From Ascaphus truei (lineage: Eukaryota; Chordata; Amphibia; Anura; Ascaphidae), in the NCBI GenBank assembly GCA_036426205.1, contig CM071579.1, forward strand, positions 17,641,854 to 17,705,853: a stretch of 64,000 nucleotides of DNA, read 5' to 3'. Below are positions 11,601 through 22,187 of the stretch, piece by piece. Numbering within the stretch: position 1 is the first letter of the stretch; each line of letters begins with the position of its first letter. A program made the position numbers and the translations under genes. The notes below the pieces were generated by a model that made no database searches, was not told where the DNA came from, and worked only from the letters and a program-made list of their open reading frames with translations.

Positions 11601-12063
11601 GATCATGGTACTTTTGATGTTTAAAGCTATAACACTAGACCATATGAGATATTACATATAAAAACCTATAAACTGTTTGTACAACATGGATACATAATGA
11701 GACATTTCAAAGATATTAAATATATTATATAAAAAAGAAAAGGAACTGTAAATCAATTAAACTGGTAATATTGTAAAAAGCTTATTTATTGGTAAATATA
11801 TCAGACTAGATAATATAGACCGATTATGGTGATATGCAGCATAATTAATGTTCTGGAAAAAAGATAGTGAATAATTAGGGAATCAAACGGGATAGCTAGT
11901 GGAAGATTCCCAGACAGGATACAATCTCTATACTAATTAAACTATATGTAGACTGCATAAATAGATGCTGTTGATCTAGTATATCCTATTTTCTTTTTTA
12001 TATTACTTTTCCAGTGCATAGAGAAAATATACCAGTCGATAAGGAGACTGGTTTTCTTTGCAT
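11601..12063. other. Unassigned AT-rich DNA
   Basis: No gene or named repeat is recognised. Confidence 0.4.
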
Positions 12064-12545
12064 TTAAAGCAGCAGTCCAAGCTGCCAGTTTATTTTATTT
12101 TTTCCTCCCCTTTAATATGCGCATCAATACAATCCACACAATGATAAGTAATTAGCTAAGTTGCCGATCGATCCGTTCTGCTCTATCGGCAAAGATTTGG
12201 CTCGGGGGTTCACTAAATGGCTGTCAGTACAGCAGAAGAGGACCAAAGATGCAAAGTTCTGTGGGGAAGATCATGTGACCATGCAGTCACTAGATACAAT
12301 TGGTGCACTGCTAGAGAGAGGGCAGGGCTCAAAAAGGAGTGTGCCAGAGCCTGTTTCAGAAGAGAAAGGGGGTGTGACTTTGTAAATGGTTGCTATAGAA
12401 AAAAAATGCTCGTTACATTATAACACATTAAAAATGTAATTCATGATTGTTTAAAAGAAAAAATTGCTGCAAGTGTTATCTCATAGTACAGAACTGATTT
12501 ATTAAACAGAACACACGTAGGGTATTTCTTGGTCTGCAGCTTTAA
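12064..12545. mobile_element. TTAA-flanked MITE (piggyBac-like target)
   Basis: Begins TTAAAGCAGCAGTCCAAG and ends CTTGGTCTGCAGCTTTAA. The imperfect inverted ends match at about 16 of 18 positions, with TTAA at both edges. The inner sequence is shared with 43053-43490 (for example TGGCTGTCAGT and GGGGAAGATCATGTGACCA). The 12161-12423 open frames are accidental. TTAA target use suggests piggyBac-type mobilisation, an inference. Confidence 0.72.
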
Positions 12546-13384
12546 GGCAAGCATAACATATAACTTATTTAATACAATGTATTTCATTCTGTGCAGGAAA
12601 TGGCATACAAAAGTATTAGCTATAAAAATGAAGCAGGAATGGCTTTAAGCTTGTGGTACAGAACCGTGTCTTCTGGTCATTAATGCATGCATTGGAAACT
12701 ATTTAAAGAAGCAATTAGAAAGAAAAGCAGCAGAAACAGCAATGGTTTTTTTTTAACCCCTTTTTTTTTTACATGATCAAGAGGGTTCTCCGGTGCTGAC
12801 CCATGTTCAGTTCTGCTCCAGAGACCGCCCCGGTTCCCAATATACTTACTGGTGGAGTTACCGGTGTCTGTGCCCCACCAGGGAAAACAAAATGGCAGAT
12901 CAAATCTCATGCGGGCCAATACTGGACTGGACCTTTAAACCCTTGGAGAAACTAGGACGTGATACCGGTAATTCACCAATAATTATCGTGGGAACTGAGG
13001 GTCCCCAGAGCTGAAATGAATGCGGCTCAGCTGAGGAGGACCCCTGGGTCCCACACTGTAAAAACAGGGGAGTTAGGTAGGGGTGCTGCGGATTTAAAGG
13101 AATACTAGTAAATGGAATATGTTAGGGCCACATTTACTGCAGGAAGATCCTGCGCTCCTCCCGACGGGGATAAAATATACTAGTGACATGTTTACATTTA
13201 GAAGCTTCTTTTGATCAAAACTTGGGTTCTTACTATAAAAACGTTACTAGAATATTTTAGCGCAGTCGGGAGAAGCGCAGGAATTGATGTTTTGTTTTCC
13301 ATACGTGTAAGGCCAATCCTTTTACCCGCTGCATACTGCACAAAGGCAGGAGCGCAGGTAATACGTATTTGTTTCCCACTGACT
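12546..13384. other. Unassigned DNA
   Basis: Contains T-runs at 12745-12770 and a segment around 12790-13060 with mixed composition. No gene is recognised. Confidence 0.35.
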
Positions 13385-13525
13385 GATAACAACGACACTG
13401 AGTGTGAAGCCGGGGAGCCTGGGTCCATTTCTGGTGTTGAGTGACCTTGGGCAAGTCACTTTATCTCCCTGTGCCTCAGGCATCAAAATCATAGATTGTA
13501 AGCTGCTCTGGGCAGGGGCTGTGGC
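13385..13525 (+). mobile_element. MIR/CORE-like SINE copy 2
   Basis: Shares CAACGACACTGAGTGTG, GACCTTGGGCAAGTCACTTT, CCCTGTGCCTCAGG and the L2-like tail ATAGATTGTAAGCTGC with 4505-4660. The B-box region is slightly altered here. Confidence 0.72.
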
Positions 13526-13534
13526 TGTAACAAT

Positions 13535-13635
13535 CTGAGTCACCGATTGAGCCCCCTTGTGCTGAAGCAGGGATATCCTTACAACATGACCTGTTGGTGG
13601 CCCTTGAGGACTGGAGTTGGCCCCTCCTGCCCCTT
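13535..13635. mobile_element. hAT-like MITE, right half only
   Basis: Only the right arm is present (GTGCTGAAGCAGGGATATCC, then CCTTGAGGACTGGAGTTGG). It sits directly against the preceding SINE. Confidence 0.75.
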
Positions 13636-14248
13636 CAGTGTCAACACAAAGCTGCACCAAGGAGTGGGCTGACCCCTCAGAGAAGTAGTATCACCCTGTA
13701 TAAGACTCCCATCAGCCTACAGCGCCTGCACTGTGAGGACACAGGCGCCAACTGGCTTGGCCTAAAGGCTACGGCCCCAGTCCTCCCTACTGCACGCGCA
13801 CCTGGCGACGCGTGCAGAGACTGCAACCACGGTCGGCGGTCTGTAGGGGAGCTCTATTGAATATGCGGTGAAGCCACTTCCCGGCGCTGTTAAAGATTTT
13901 CATCCCATTCATTTAAATGGGGCCGATATCGAATCCGCCATTGGAAAGAGACTTCACAACACACTGAATAAAGGGCCCAGGTGAGCATGGCTATAGGGCT
14001 ATAAGGCTATAGGGATATAGGGCTATAGCAGTAGTTGGGTGTTTGCAAAAATTAGAGGGTATCTCTCCAGTAACAATGGCCCAGGCTGGGTGAGGGATCA
14101 ACACAAGGCCTAGGGACGGTTTCACCGGGCTCTGGAGCCTTCTTCAGCTGTACAATTGTGAGCACTTTCTACGCATCCAATAAACTGTGTTAACAGTGCA
14201 ATTTGTTTCATTGCAAAATCTGTTTCTCATGTCTACTTCCAAGAGGAC
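13636..14248. other. Unassigned DNA with a GC-rich patch
   Basis: 13760-13960 is CpG-bearing (GCACGCGCACC, GACGCGTGCAG), probably an old GC-rich MITE. 13988-14030 is a short simple repeat of CTATAGGG-type words. Confidence 0.4.

Positions 14249-14312
<64 letters not shown>
14249..14312. repeat. (GATA)n microsatellite
   Basis: About 16 GATA units. Confidence 0.95.
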
Positions 14313-14318
14313 CTACAC

Positions 14319-14457
14319 ATGGACTTTATTTCTCAAGTTGGGAAGTATATGTAACATTCAAGCACATTGATCATCTATCATTGATGTCTGTCTGTCTGTC
14401 TATCCATGGACTTTATTTCTCATGTTGGGAAGTACATGTAGCATTCAAGCACATTGC
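14319..14457 (+). repeat. Direct duplication of about 50 bp
   Basis: CATGGACTTTATTTCTCA occurs at about 14319 and 14405, each followed by GTTGGGAAGTA and TTCAAGCACATTG. A short CTGT repeat separates them. A few differences show the duplication is not recent. Confidence 0.85.
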
Positions 14458-14487
14458 AGACCTTACTCTCACTGTCAGTAAATTAGC

Positions 14488-14525
14488 CCGGTATTTGCCC
14501 CGGTATTTGCTCCGGTATTTGCCCT
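14488..14525 (+). repeat. Short tandem CCGGTATTTGC repeat
   Basis: Three consecutive 15-bp-spaced copies of CCGGTATTTGC. Confidence 0.85.
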
Positions 14526-15654
14526 GTAACATATTGTACTGCCAAATTATTTTGTTTAATGCGCGGTGTTGTATGTAATTAAACAACTGTGTAAAATAGT
14601 CTGAATCAGAGATTTCAAATAGATGTTTAGGCTAGAAATGTGGCTTAAAACCACATTTTCGGGGAGGGGTAAGATCTGAGTATAAATTATCCCCATTTTG
14701 CTCCTGACTATTCTATTAACATGTGAAAATACCGCTTGGTTCGAGCTTTAGAACAGCATGGTATATACATTGTCATGTGGCATATTTCGCTTGAAACCCT
14801 AAATATAGAAAAGGAACACATTAGACATTAAATATACATGTAAATGAATGAATGCTCAGATGGAATTAACAATAGCATCATTTTGAGAGAGAAAAAAAAA
14901 ATAGTAGCTGCATTAAAAGTCAAGCTCTTTTACAAGAATACCAGGTGTCATTTCATTTCGGCACTGCATATTTTATATAAACTCTAGTGTATAATAGCAG
15001 ATCTCTCTTTAAAATTGTGAATGGTGTCAGCATGAAAACCTGTACCCCGTTATCAGGCACTTCATGTTTAGTGTGATTTCAGTTCACAGCCTCTCTATTG
15101 ACACCATGGCAGGTGTTCACTAAACATCCTTATTGTCTCTCTCTGTAGTAGAATACAGGCCACAGAGAACTCTAATCCCCTCTACAAGCTTCTGCAGTAT
15201 TTTGACAATTTCAATCACAAAACGCTTTGATATCTTTAGTATCCAAGGTCCAATCCAATGGGATTGTTTTATGGGAGGTTTAATTGGTACAGGCAGGTTT
15301 TTTTTTTTCTCTTTTTTTTCCTGATCCTCATTTCATCTGTTTTCTGCTTTTCTCGCCCCCTTTTTAATTCCATCCACCGTATTTTCTCTCTTTACCAAAT
15401 ATCCCCACAAAATCATTATTTTTTTTAATTTTTTTTCGTATTTCTTAAAAATGAATGTCGCCTTCCTGGAGCTTGACTACGGTTATGCAGTTAATTTGTT
15501 TTCTTCTATTAGGCCATTTAATACAAATAAAAAAAAAAAACAACATTTAAACTAAAAGATAAGGTGATTAAATGTAGATGCAATTATTTGACATTTCACT
15601 TGGATGTTTGAGCCCCTCAGCACGATTTCCCTTTTAATACCTTGCAGAAATTGT
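14526..15654. other. Unassigned DNA
   Basis: AT-rich, with T-runs at 15298-15320 and 15418-15438 and an A-run near 15530. No gene is supported. Confidence 0.4.
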
Positions 15655-15745
15655 GTGTATATATATATAACGGAAATAGCCATGTTAGTCCAGTTGCAAT
15701 AGTGCAGACATAAATTGTTAGTCCAAATAAAAAAGGTTTCACCTA
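15655..15745 (+). mobile_element. I-family fragment
   Basis: A short TA tract is followed by ACGGAAATAGCCATGTTAGT (inverted tail) and then ATAAATTGTTAGTCCAAATA (forward body). The body word is shared with 31695-31795 and 34046-34152. Confidence 0.7.
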
Positions 15746-15749
15746 ATAC

Positions 15750-15918
15750 TGAAGCTCAATCAGTCCTTGCTTCAGCACAGGAGGCTCAATCAGAGGCTTT
15801 GACTTTGACTGAGCCTCTGATTGAGCCTCCTGTGCTGAAGCTGGGATATCTGGAAAACCTGACCTGTCGGGGGGGGGGGGGGGGGGCCTTCAGGACTGGA
15901 GTTGAGCCCCCCCTGCAT
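15750..15918. mobile_element. hAT-like MITE, G-run subfamily
   Basis: The left terminus is missing, replaced by the adjoining I-family fragment. The right arm reads GTGCTGAAGCTGGGATATC and has a 16-base G-run. Confidence 0.75.
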
Positions 15919-16676
15919 TAAGTGGCAACGACCCGAATGAGATTTAAGTCTTGGTAAAGTTTAGCACTATTTAGTAGCTTTGGTCCAACATGAAATACCA
16001 TTGTGATCAAGCATATTTCATGCATGTTCTTCTGTTGCATTAAATGGTTAGGTGACTAATAGTCATCCTTTTAGTTACAGATACAGCCATGTGCAGGACG
16101 ACCGCAGGAATAGACGTCAGGTGTTTGAATCCAATACTTCCACCTTTTCTACAACTGGGTAGCCAGGCTTGAGCAGGGTTTAGCTTTTGCCTTTGTTGTA
16201 CTTGCCGTTTGGAGGGGTCTGAATAGGTTCTTCTCAGCCTGAAAAGATGCCCAGCATGAGGATAAGTGCCTTTAAGTGGCTTTTACTCTTGAATAGACCA
16301 CAAAGAGTTTTTGGGGCCAATTTATTAAACTTTGATAAGTGCATTACCATGCGAAAAATGGTCGTTTTCGCACAGATTTGCATCTTGCCGTGCTCTTTAA
16401 CCCCTTATCGCCTGCCCAATCGGTGCAAAAACCGCCACGTTAGATGCGGTTTACAGCTATGCCATTTCGTGCCGTCTGCTAATTTTGTATACAAATAAAG
16501 CAAACTCGCAAAATTACATATTCATAAGACTGCGCGACAGAGACCTCCACTCCACGCGAGATACCTGTGAGCAGATACCTGGGATATATGCTAATTTAAA
16601 TCATTTGGATATATTTCACATTTGCATATTTCCCAGGTACCCCTCTCTCACTATAGGAAAAACTCACTATTTAACA
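15919..16676. other. Unassigned DNA
   Basis: 16310-16560 has several CpG words and a TTTATTAAA start, perhaps an old MITE. No gene is recognised. Confidence 0.35.
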
Positions 16677-16845
16677 CAGGGGTGGGCAACTCCAGTCCTC
16701 AAAGGCCACCAACAGGTCAGGTTTTAAGGATATCCCTGCTTCAGCACAGGTGGCTCAGTCTTCCACTGCGCCACCTGTGCTGTAGCAGGGATAGCCTGAA
16801 AACCTGACCTGTTGGTGACCCGTGAGAACCGGAGTTGCCTGACGC
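16677..16845. mobile_element. hAT-like MITE, near-full copy
   Basis: Starts CAGGGGTGGGCAACTCCAG. The arms are nearly complete and the centre is TGGCTCAGTCTTCCACTGCG. The right end (GGAGTTGCCTGACG) has lost the terminal CACCCCTG. Confidence 0.82.
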
Positions 16846-17710
16846 AACACCTCCTTTACCATTTGTTAAAGACGGTAATATGTTTGTTAGCTTTGACAGC
16901 CCCCCTTTCACAGAACGACATTATACTTCAATAATCATTAACCTCTTCGTTGCTGAAAGGGCTGCGAGAAACGGGCACCACTTTCCTTCCTTCAGTTACA
17001 TTTTCCTGCCCTCAGGCTGTCAGGTCCCACCCCCCTTTGGCAATGGAACCCCACACTTCCATCTGCCTAACCATCACACCTCCTCCTTGTCTATACTAGC
17101 TCTGGCTTGAGGGTCTTTTATCACTTTACAGGGAGTTATCTTCTTAAGCGCCGAGCCTGGTGTCATCACATATACTGTAAGAGGATTGTAAACCTTCCTG
17201 TTGCATTACACTCTCTAACTCGATCTTGTTACACTTCCTGACCCGCTTTCATTTTCTGGAGGCTGCCTGCCAACAATCGGAATCTCTCTTTTATATTCTG
17301 GCCGTCACATCCGTGTGATATGGGCAGCACCTCGTTTTTCTTATCTCTGATCCTTGCTGCTTTCATGTAACTGTTTTCATAACCTGCTGTTACCGAGGAG
17401 GACTAATACTATTTTGTTATTTCTACTACAAAGTATTCATCGTGAGACTCAATGTCTTTCTTCTTTTTTTTTTATCAGCTTTGTTCTGCTATAAATGCAT
17501 TATTGTGTAGCTCTTGCCAAGGGATACAGATAAGCACAGTAAAACAAACAAAAAAACCTTCTGTTCCAAGCAGTTTTGCAACTTATTGCCACATAATTAA
17601 ACTAAAAGGAGTACATTTTTAATAAGACTCCATCAATGGTTAAAGCAGCAAAACATGTGAAAACATATTTTTTTTGTAATAAATCAGGTCTGTCATATTA
17701 GATAATACAT
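16846..17710. other. Unassigned DNA
   Basis: Repeat-free and of mixed composition. No open frame has splice signals or recognisable residues. Confidence 0.35.
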
Positions 17711-17965
17711 CAGGGCCCCGGGTACACGGCGGGCTCCGTTCCAGGGGCCCGCCGTATTGTGAAAATCGCCGGAAAGCGGATCCGGCGATTTTCAGTTCTG
17801 TGCATGCACAGAACGGCGTTTTCGCCATTCTGCGCCTGCGCGGCCTGCGCGCACAGACAATGGTCTGCGCATGCGCGCCGGGCGCAACCGCCCGTTCTGA
17901 ATTAAAGATGGCGGCCCCCATCTCGGTGCCGCCGTATCAGCGAATCGCCGAAAAGCGGGGCCCTG
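17711..17965. mobile_element. GC-rich MITE carrying NRF1- and YY1-type sites
   Basis: Bounded by a perfect 10-bp inverted terminus, CAGGGCCCCG/CGGGGCCCTG. It has an internal palindrome at 17763-17794 (AATCGCCGGA...TCCGGCGATT). It contains TGCGCATGCGCG at 17866-17877, a match to the NRF1 consensus, and AAGATGGCGGC at 17905-17915, a match to the YY1 consensus. It is CpG-dense in an AT-rich setting. No target duplication is visible. Confidence 0.65.
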
Positions 17966-17984
17966 CTGTACTGGCTGCATTTTT

Positions 17985-18245
17985 TTTTATTCAACTCAAT
18001 GCCATTTTTAATTAGTTTTAATATACTGAGCATCCTTTAATTTCTATAGCAGGCTTTAGCCCACCTCCCCAGCAGTGCAAGATCTTTCCTGTTTGTGATA
18101 ATTTGTTGCCAATATTCCCTGCCGTTTGAGCTGTAAAGTGTAACAATAGATAATGTTACCTTAGTAATATAAGAATACATTGTTGCTGCTGAGTTACACT
18201 GACAGAAGCAGCCATTATGATAGGCACACAATCAGGATTGTTACA
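17985..18245 (-). mobile_element. Fragment of the outer TTAA element
   Basis: Reverse complement of the inner part of 43500-43930. Shared words include GAGCATCCTTTAATTTCTAT and GATAATGTTACCTTAGTAAT. No terminus is preserved. Confidence 0.7.
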
Positions 18246-18725
18246 GATTGTAACAGGAGCACCAAACATTTGCCAGTTTAGATAAGAATGTAGAATTACA
18301 CATCGTCACATGCTTTACAAGCAAATTAAATATACTGCCAAACTAAGAGGACATACTGTATAGTGTTCTAGTGAATGAAATCAGAGTTGCACAAAAAAGG
18401 TGTTCCCTTAAAAAGTGAAATAGTGATAACAATTAACTTATAAAGATCTAAATAATAAATAAATTATTCTCTACGTGGGGTTCTGCTGCTGCACCTTAAC
18501 AGCCCTCATAGCCCACAAAATTCTTCCCATCTGGAGGGGCGCAGTCTTACAGGGGGAGGGGAGGGGGACAAAAGAAAGAGAATATAGTGTAGTGTGTTCA
18601 GATAATAAAAAAATAAAGTGCAGGTGTTGTCTCACATTTCCCATGGAAAAGAAAGTCACAGATACTCCGGTGTTACTGTCATTGTATATAGAATGGAAGA
18701 GGAAAAAAGTAGCAAAATGTAGGAC
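18246..18725. other. Unassigned DNA
   Basis: Open frames of 100 and 125 residues overlap on opposite strands here. Neither has recognisable features, and I regard both as accidental. Confidence 0.35.
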
Positions 18726-18729
18726 TGAG

Positions 18730-18985
18730 ACGATGCGCCACGGCCATTTAGCCACAGTGGGACAATTCGCCAAGGCCGTTTCGCCGCCGGCCTTTTCCCC
18801 ACAGAGTTTAGGCTTTTTAAGGTTGGGGATTAAGGTTAGGTTTATGTGTTAAGGTTAGGAATATTATTGTTAGGGGTTAAGGTTAGGATTGGGGGTTAGG
18901 GTTCAGAGGTTAAGGTTATGAATATTAGGGTCAGGGGTTAGTGATTAGGGTTTTTAGGGTTAGGGATTAAAGTCCTAGGTTGCAA
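18730..18985. repeat. GGCCGTTTCGCC repeat and telomere-like TTAGGG block
   Basis: 18730-18800 has degenerate units of GCCACGGCCATTT / CCAAGGCCGTTTCGCCG type. 18815-18985 is a degenerate array of GGTTAAGGTTAGG and TTAGGGTTAGGG words on the plus strand, resembling interstitial telomeric DNA. Confidence 0.75.
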
Positions 18986-19039
18986 TCATTGGCATTACCC
19001 AAAAGTAGTTGATTCCTTTTTTTTACCCAAATATGAGTA

Positions 19040-19205
19040 TTTTTGAATTATGTTTTCGAGTCAGACTTGGGAGGGGTGCGATTCTCTCTGGCTGCTCCCT
19101 TTTGTGATGATGTCACTGTGTGATCAGCGAGTGCTTGTACAGCACAAGTTCCCCATCCCCAACTCTGCGCATCTTTATCTCTGATCAGGACAGGCTGGGA
19201 TAAGG
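19040..19205. repeat. Dispersed repeat shared with 45385-45500
   Basis: Both loci carry CTGGCTGCTCCCTT, TGATGTCACTG and a CCCC-rich end, in the same order. Confidence 0.5.
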
Positions 19206-20363
19206 GAAAAGAAAACACTTGATTGACAAACACTTCCCCATTCAGAGACCCCTAAGAAATTCAACTGGCCGACTATGTGGGATTGCATCTTTAAACTCCA
19301 GATCTGCAATCACTCTATGACTTGCATACATGCTGACTAATATGTCATTTTCAAATGGTTTAGACTAGGTTACAGACTGCCCCAAATATATATTGCTACA
19401 TTGCATTGCTTGGCAAGTTCGAATACAATCTAATGATGAAAAACCCTTTATTTCTGTGTTTTATAAAGTTGGATTTGCCCCTTTTTTACAACAGTGTGGC
19501 CTTGAAAATGATAAAAGCCTATAAAGAACCTAGCAAATCAGACCCAGTGGCCTAAATGCTCGTAGGAAATACTCCAACTCAATGAAATATGTTCAGAGAG
19601 GACAGTTCTAAAAAGTAAATTCTCTGATCTTCTTGCATCAACCAACTGAGATTTCTCTACTGCACTGTATTTCTAAAATACAAAATCGGTATTACAATTG
19701 TGTTCTGTGTCATTAGATACGAATTAAATCATAGCACATCATCGGAGACTTTGTTACATTGAAATGTGTCCAGAGAGCTTTGAACAACCTATCAATGCTC
19801 ATTACTAGTAGCCTGACTATATATCACAAACAGCGGGTAGGCAGTGATGAGGACAGGAACCAGAGAGTGAATAGTAGGATTGAAGGCTTCTAACTGGGAA
19901 CCTAATGATGAGGAAAAAGTGTATGTCTGAAATGCTCTTCTTACTGTGTTAGCCAAGCTGTGTGACACACTTGGACGATGGCAAATGCCACCGCTAGATA
20001 AACTGATCCAAAGGAAACAAAATTGTTCAGCCGAACTAACGGCTCAGAGTAATTTGTCTAGTGCAAAATCAATAAGCCAGGATCAATTCTATATGTCTGT
20101 AATAGTAGGCGAGAAGAAAAACCAGGTCTTAACCAATTCACACTTCTGTTTACGGGCACATCAACCTGTTTTGTGGTGCGGAGCCTGAAAGTTACCGCAC
20201 AGCCATCCCTTGCTTTCCTCTCCAGCATTGAGAGAGTTAAACTAATTTGCTCTAACAAAAGTAAAGAAGCTACTTTGTAACGTGAAACACAAAACGGGAA
20301 CAGTCTACTTTCAAAGTCATTCTTTTATTCCCCCGAATGGGAGGTGGGTTTCTATCAAGTAAT
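19206..20363. other. Unassigned DNA
   Basis: No gene, RNA or named repeat is recognised. Confidence 0.4.
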
Positions 20364-20371
20364 AGTTAGAT

Positions 20372-20745
20372 CAGCGGTGTGCAAAGTGGGGGGCACGCCC
20401 CAAGGGGGAGCTGGATTTGTCTGGGGGGGCACGGGCGGTTGCAGAGACCCCATGCTCTTCCCTGAGGCATTTAAATTAAATGCCGGGGGGATCACGTGAG
20501 GCCTCTGCAACTCTAAAACTTACCTGGACTCTGCCGGCGTCACTCGTGTCCATGGCAACGCGGGTTCATGTGACGTGAAGTCACACGCGTCAAATGACGC
20601 TGCAGGTCACGTGACGTGACGTCACATGACCCCGCAGCATCATTTGATGCCATGCGAGGTAAAGAAGGGGGGGCGCAGACCCGAGAGGAGCAGGCAGCGG
20701 GGTGGGAGGGGAGGGCGCACAGCAAAAAAAGTTTGCGCGCTCCTG
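20372..20745. mobile_element. hAT-type element with perfect 8-bp target duplication
   Basis: Flanked by AGTTAGAT on both sides (20364-20371 and 20746-20753). It begins CAGCGGTGTGCAAAGTGGG and ends TTTGCGCGCTCCTG. It is GC-rich and non-coding, with a full cAMP-response consensus TGACGTCA at 20617-20624 and overlapping CACGTGACGTG words. 27379-27636 is a related shorter copy. The intact duplication suggests a fairly young insertion. Confidence 0.88.
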
Positions 20746-20753
20746 AGTTAGAT

Positions 20754-21369
20754 GATAATTCTTAATGTAGCTAGAAGTGAGAGCTACAAGGAATGTCTGA
20801 TCATCGAATCATCCAGCACAAGCACAGAAGGCACATGGGAAGAGAACAGTCAGGCACAGATGGGAACCCAGGGAATACGGGCACTGATACACTTAGCGAA
20901 AAATAACATGAAAAATCGCTCACTCATCCTTCTCATGATTTCTGCACTTGGGCCAAAGACAAGGTTAATTGTGCATCTTGTTTTCTGAAGTCATGATTCC
21001 TCTCAATATGATAAATATTCATGTGGCACTCATACTACACAACCCTCCTTCTTAATGTAAGTGTCTCTGATAACTCGCTGCAGAACATATACATGTTTTC
21101 TACTTACGGTCTAACAAATGTTCTCCCAACTGAACTGTAGTCAACCTCATTTTCTTTCCAAATCTCTGTGGCAGGAGCATGCATGCACGTTATAGTAATC
21201 AACATCATCAAGAAATGATGATACACAAGATCTTTCAACTAACAATTCTGTTTGCATGATACTATATGAAGTATGTTTGGGGATAAATATTCAGCCATAA
21301 CCTCTGCACACCCTAATATTTGATTTTCAAACTAATACTCCATTTTTATTAATTTATCATACTGTATTT
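20754..21369. other. Unassigned DNA
   Basis: A 78-residue plus-strand frame at 20752-20988 lacks splice signals and recognisable features. Confidence 0.35.
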
Positions 21370-21592
21370 AAGGGGAGCTCAACTCCCTTCCTCCCCCCCC
21401 CCACTCAAAATGTCAGGTTTTCAGGATATCCCTGCTTCAGCACAGGTGGCTCAATCAGTTCCAGCTTCAGCACAGGTGGCTTAATCTGAGCCTCTGATTG
21501 AGCCACTTGTGCTGAAGCTCTGATATCCCGAGCACCCGACCTGTTGGGGGGGGGGGGGAGCTTGAGTACTGGCGATGAGAACCCCTGCTGTA
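21370..21592. mobile_element. hAT-like MITE, G/C-run subfamily
   Basis: Ends GGGAGCTCAACTCCC and ACTGGCGATGAGAACCCCTG. A C-run lies at 21393-21402 and a G-run at 21546-21558. The segment CTTCAGCACAGGTGGCT is repeated within the left arm. Confidence 0.8.
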
Positions 21593-22021
21593 TGTAATAA
21601 GTTTGTTAGTCAGGTTTCTTACATCGGATGCAATCTGCCCACCTGGATGGTTCACATGACCGCAGAGCAGCCCATACGTTGGCACAAAGAAACACAGATG
21701 CTGAACTTGTTACATGTAATAAAATAAAACTCATTCTGGCCATTCAAAGTACTCAGCTGTAATTAAATAACAATCATTTAAGATCACATCATGATATTGT
21801 GGCCTAGAGCGTTGCTTACAGTGTATGGTGAATTAATGGCAGTTTCAAGACTGGGTACAGGCTTGTGCGAGAAGGGGAGGCAGGGCGGCCAGAAGAGGGG
21901 GTCGGTTGGCATGGGGTGAAGGGTCAGGCACCTGGGAGGTCAGGGGGAGGATGGGGCTGTTAGTGTTCAATACAACACATTAACCCTTTGTACCAAGAGC
22001 TTCAGATCAGTTACTCTAGCG
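21593..22021. other. Unassigned DNA
   Basis: Purine-rich patch at 21868-21955. Nothing else is recognised. Confidence 0.35.
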
Positions 22022-22187
22022 CAGGGGAGGCCAACTCCAGTCCTCACGATCCACCACCAGGTGAGGTTTTAAGGGTATCCCTGCTTCAGCACAAGTGGCT
22101 CAGTCTTTGACTGCATCACCAGTGTTGAAGCAGGGATACCCTTAAAACCTAACTTGTTGGTGGACCTCGAGGACTGAAGTTGGAACA
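22022..22187. mobile_element. hAT-like MITE, near-full copy
   Basis: Starts CAGGGGAGGCCAACTCCAG. The arms pair through GGTATCCCTGCTTCAGCAC and its inverse. The right end is eroded after GACTGAAGTTGG. Confidence 0.82.

Noticed and set aside
12161..12423. 74- and 68-residue frames repeated at 43160-43441
   Set aside because: The two loci are copies of one TTAA element. Apparent conservation is due to common repeat origin; the frames differ in start and end.
20515..20535. Splice donor-like CCAGGTAAGTTT on the minus strand
   Set aside because: It lies inside the hAT-type element and has no matching acceptor or exon.
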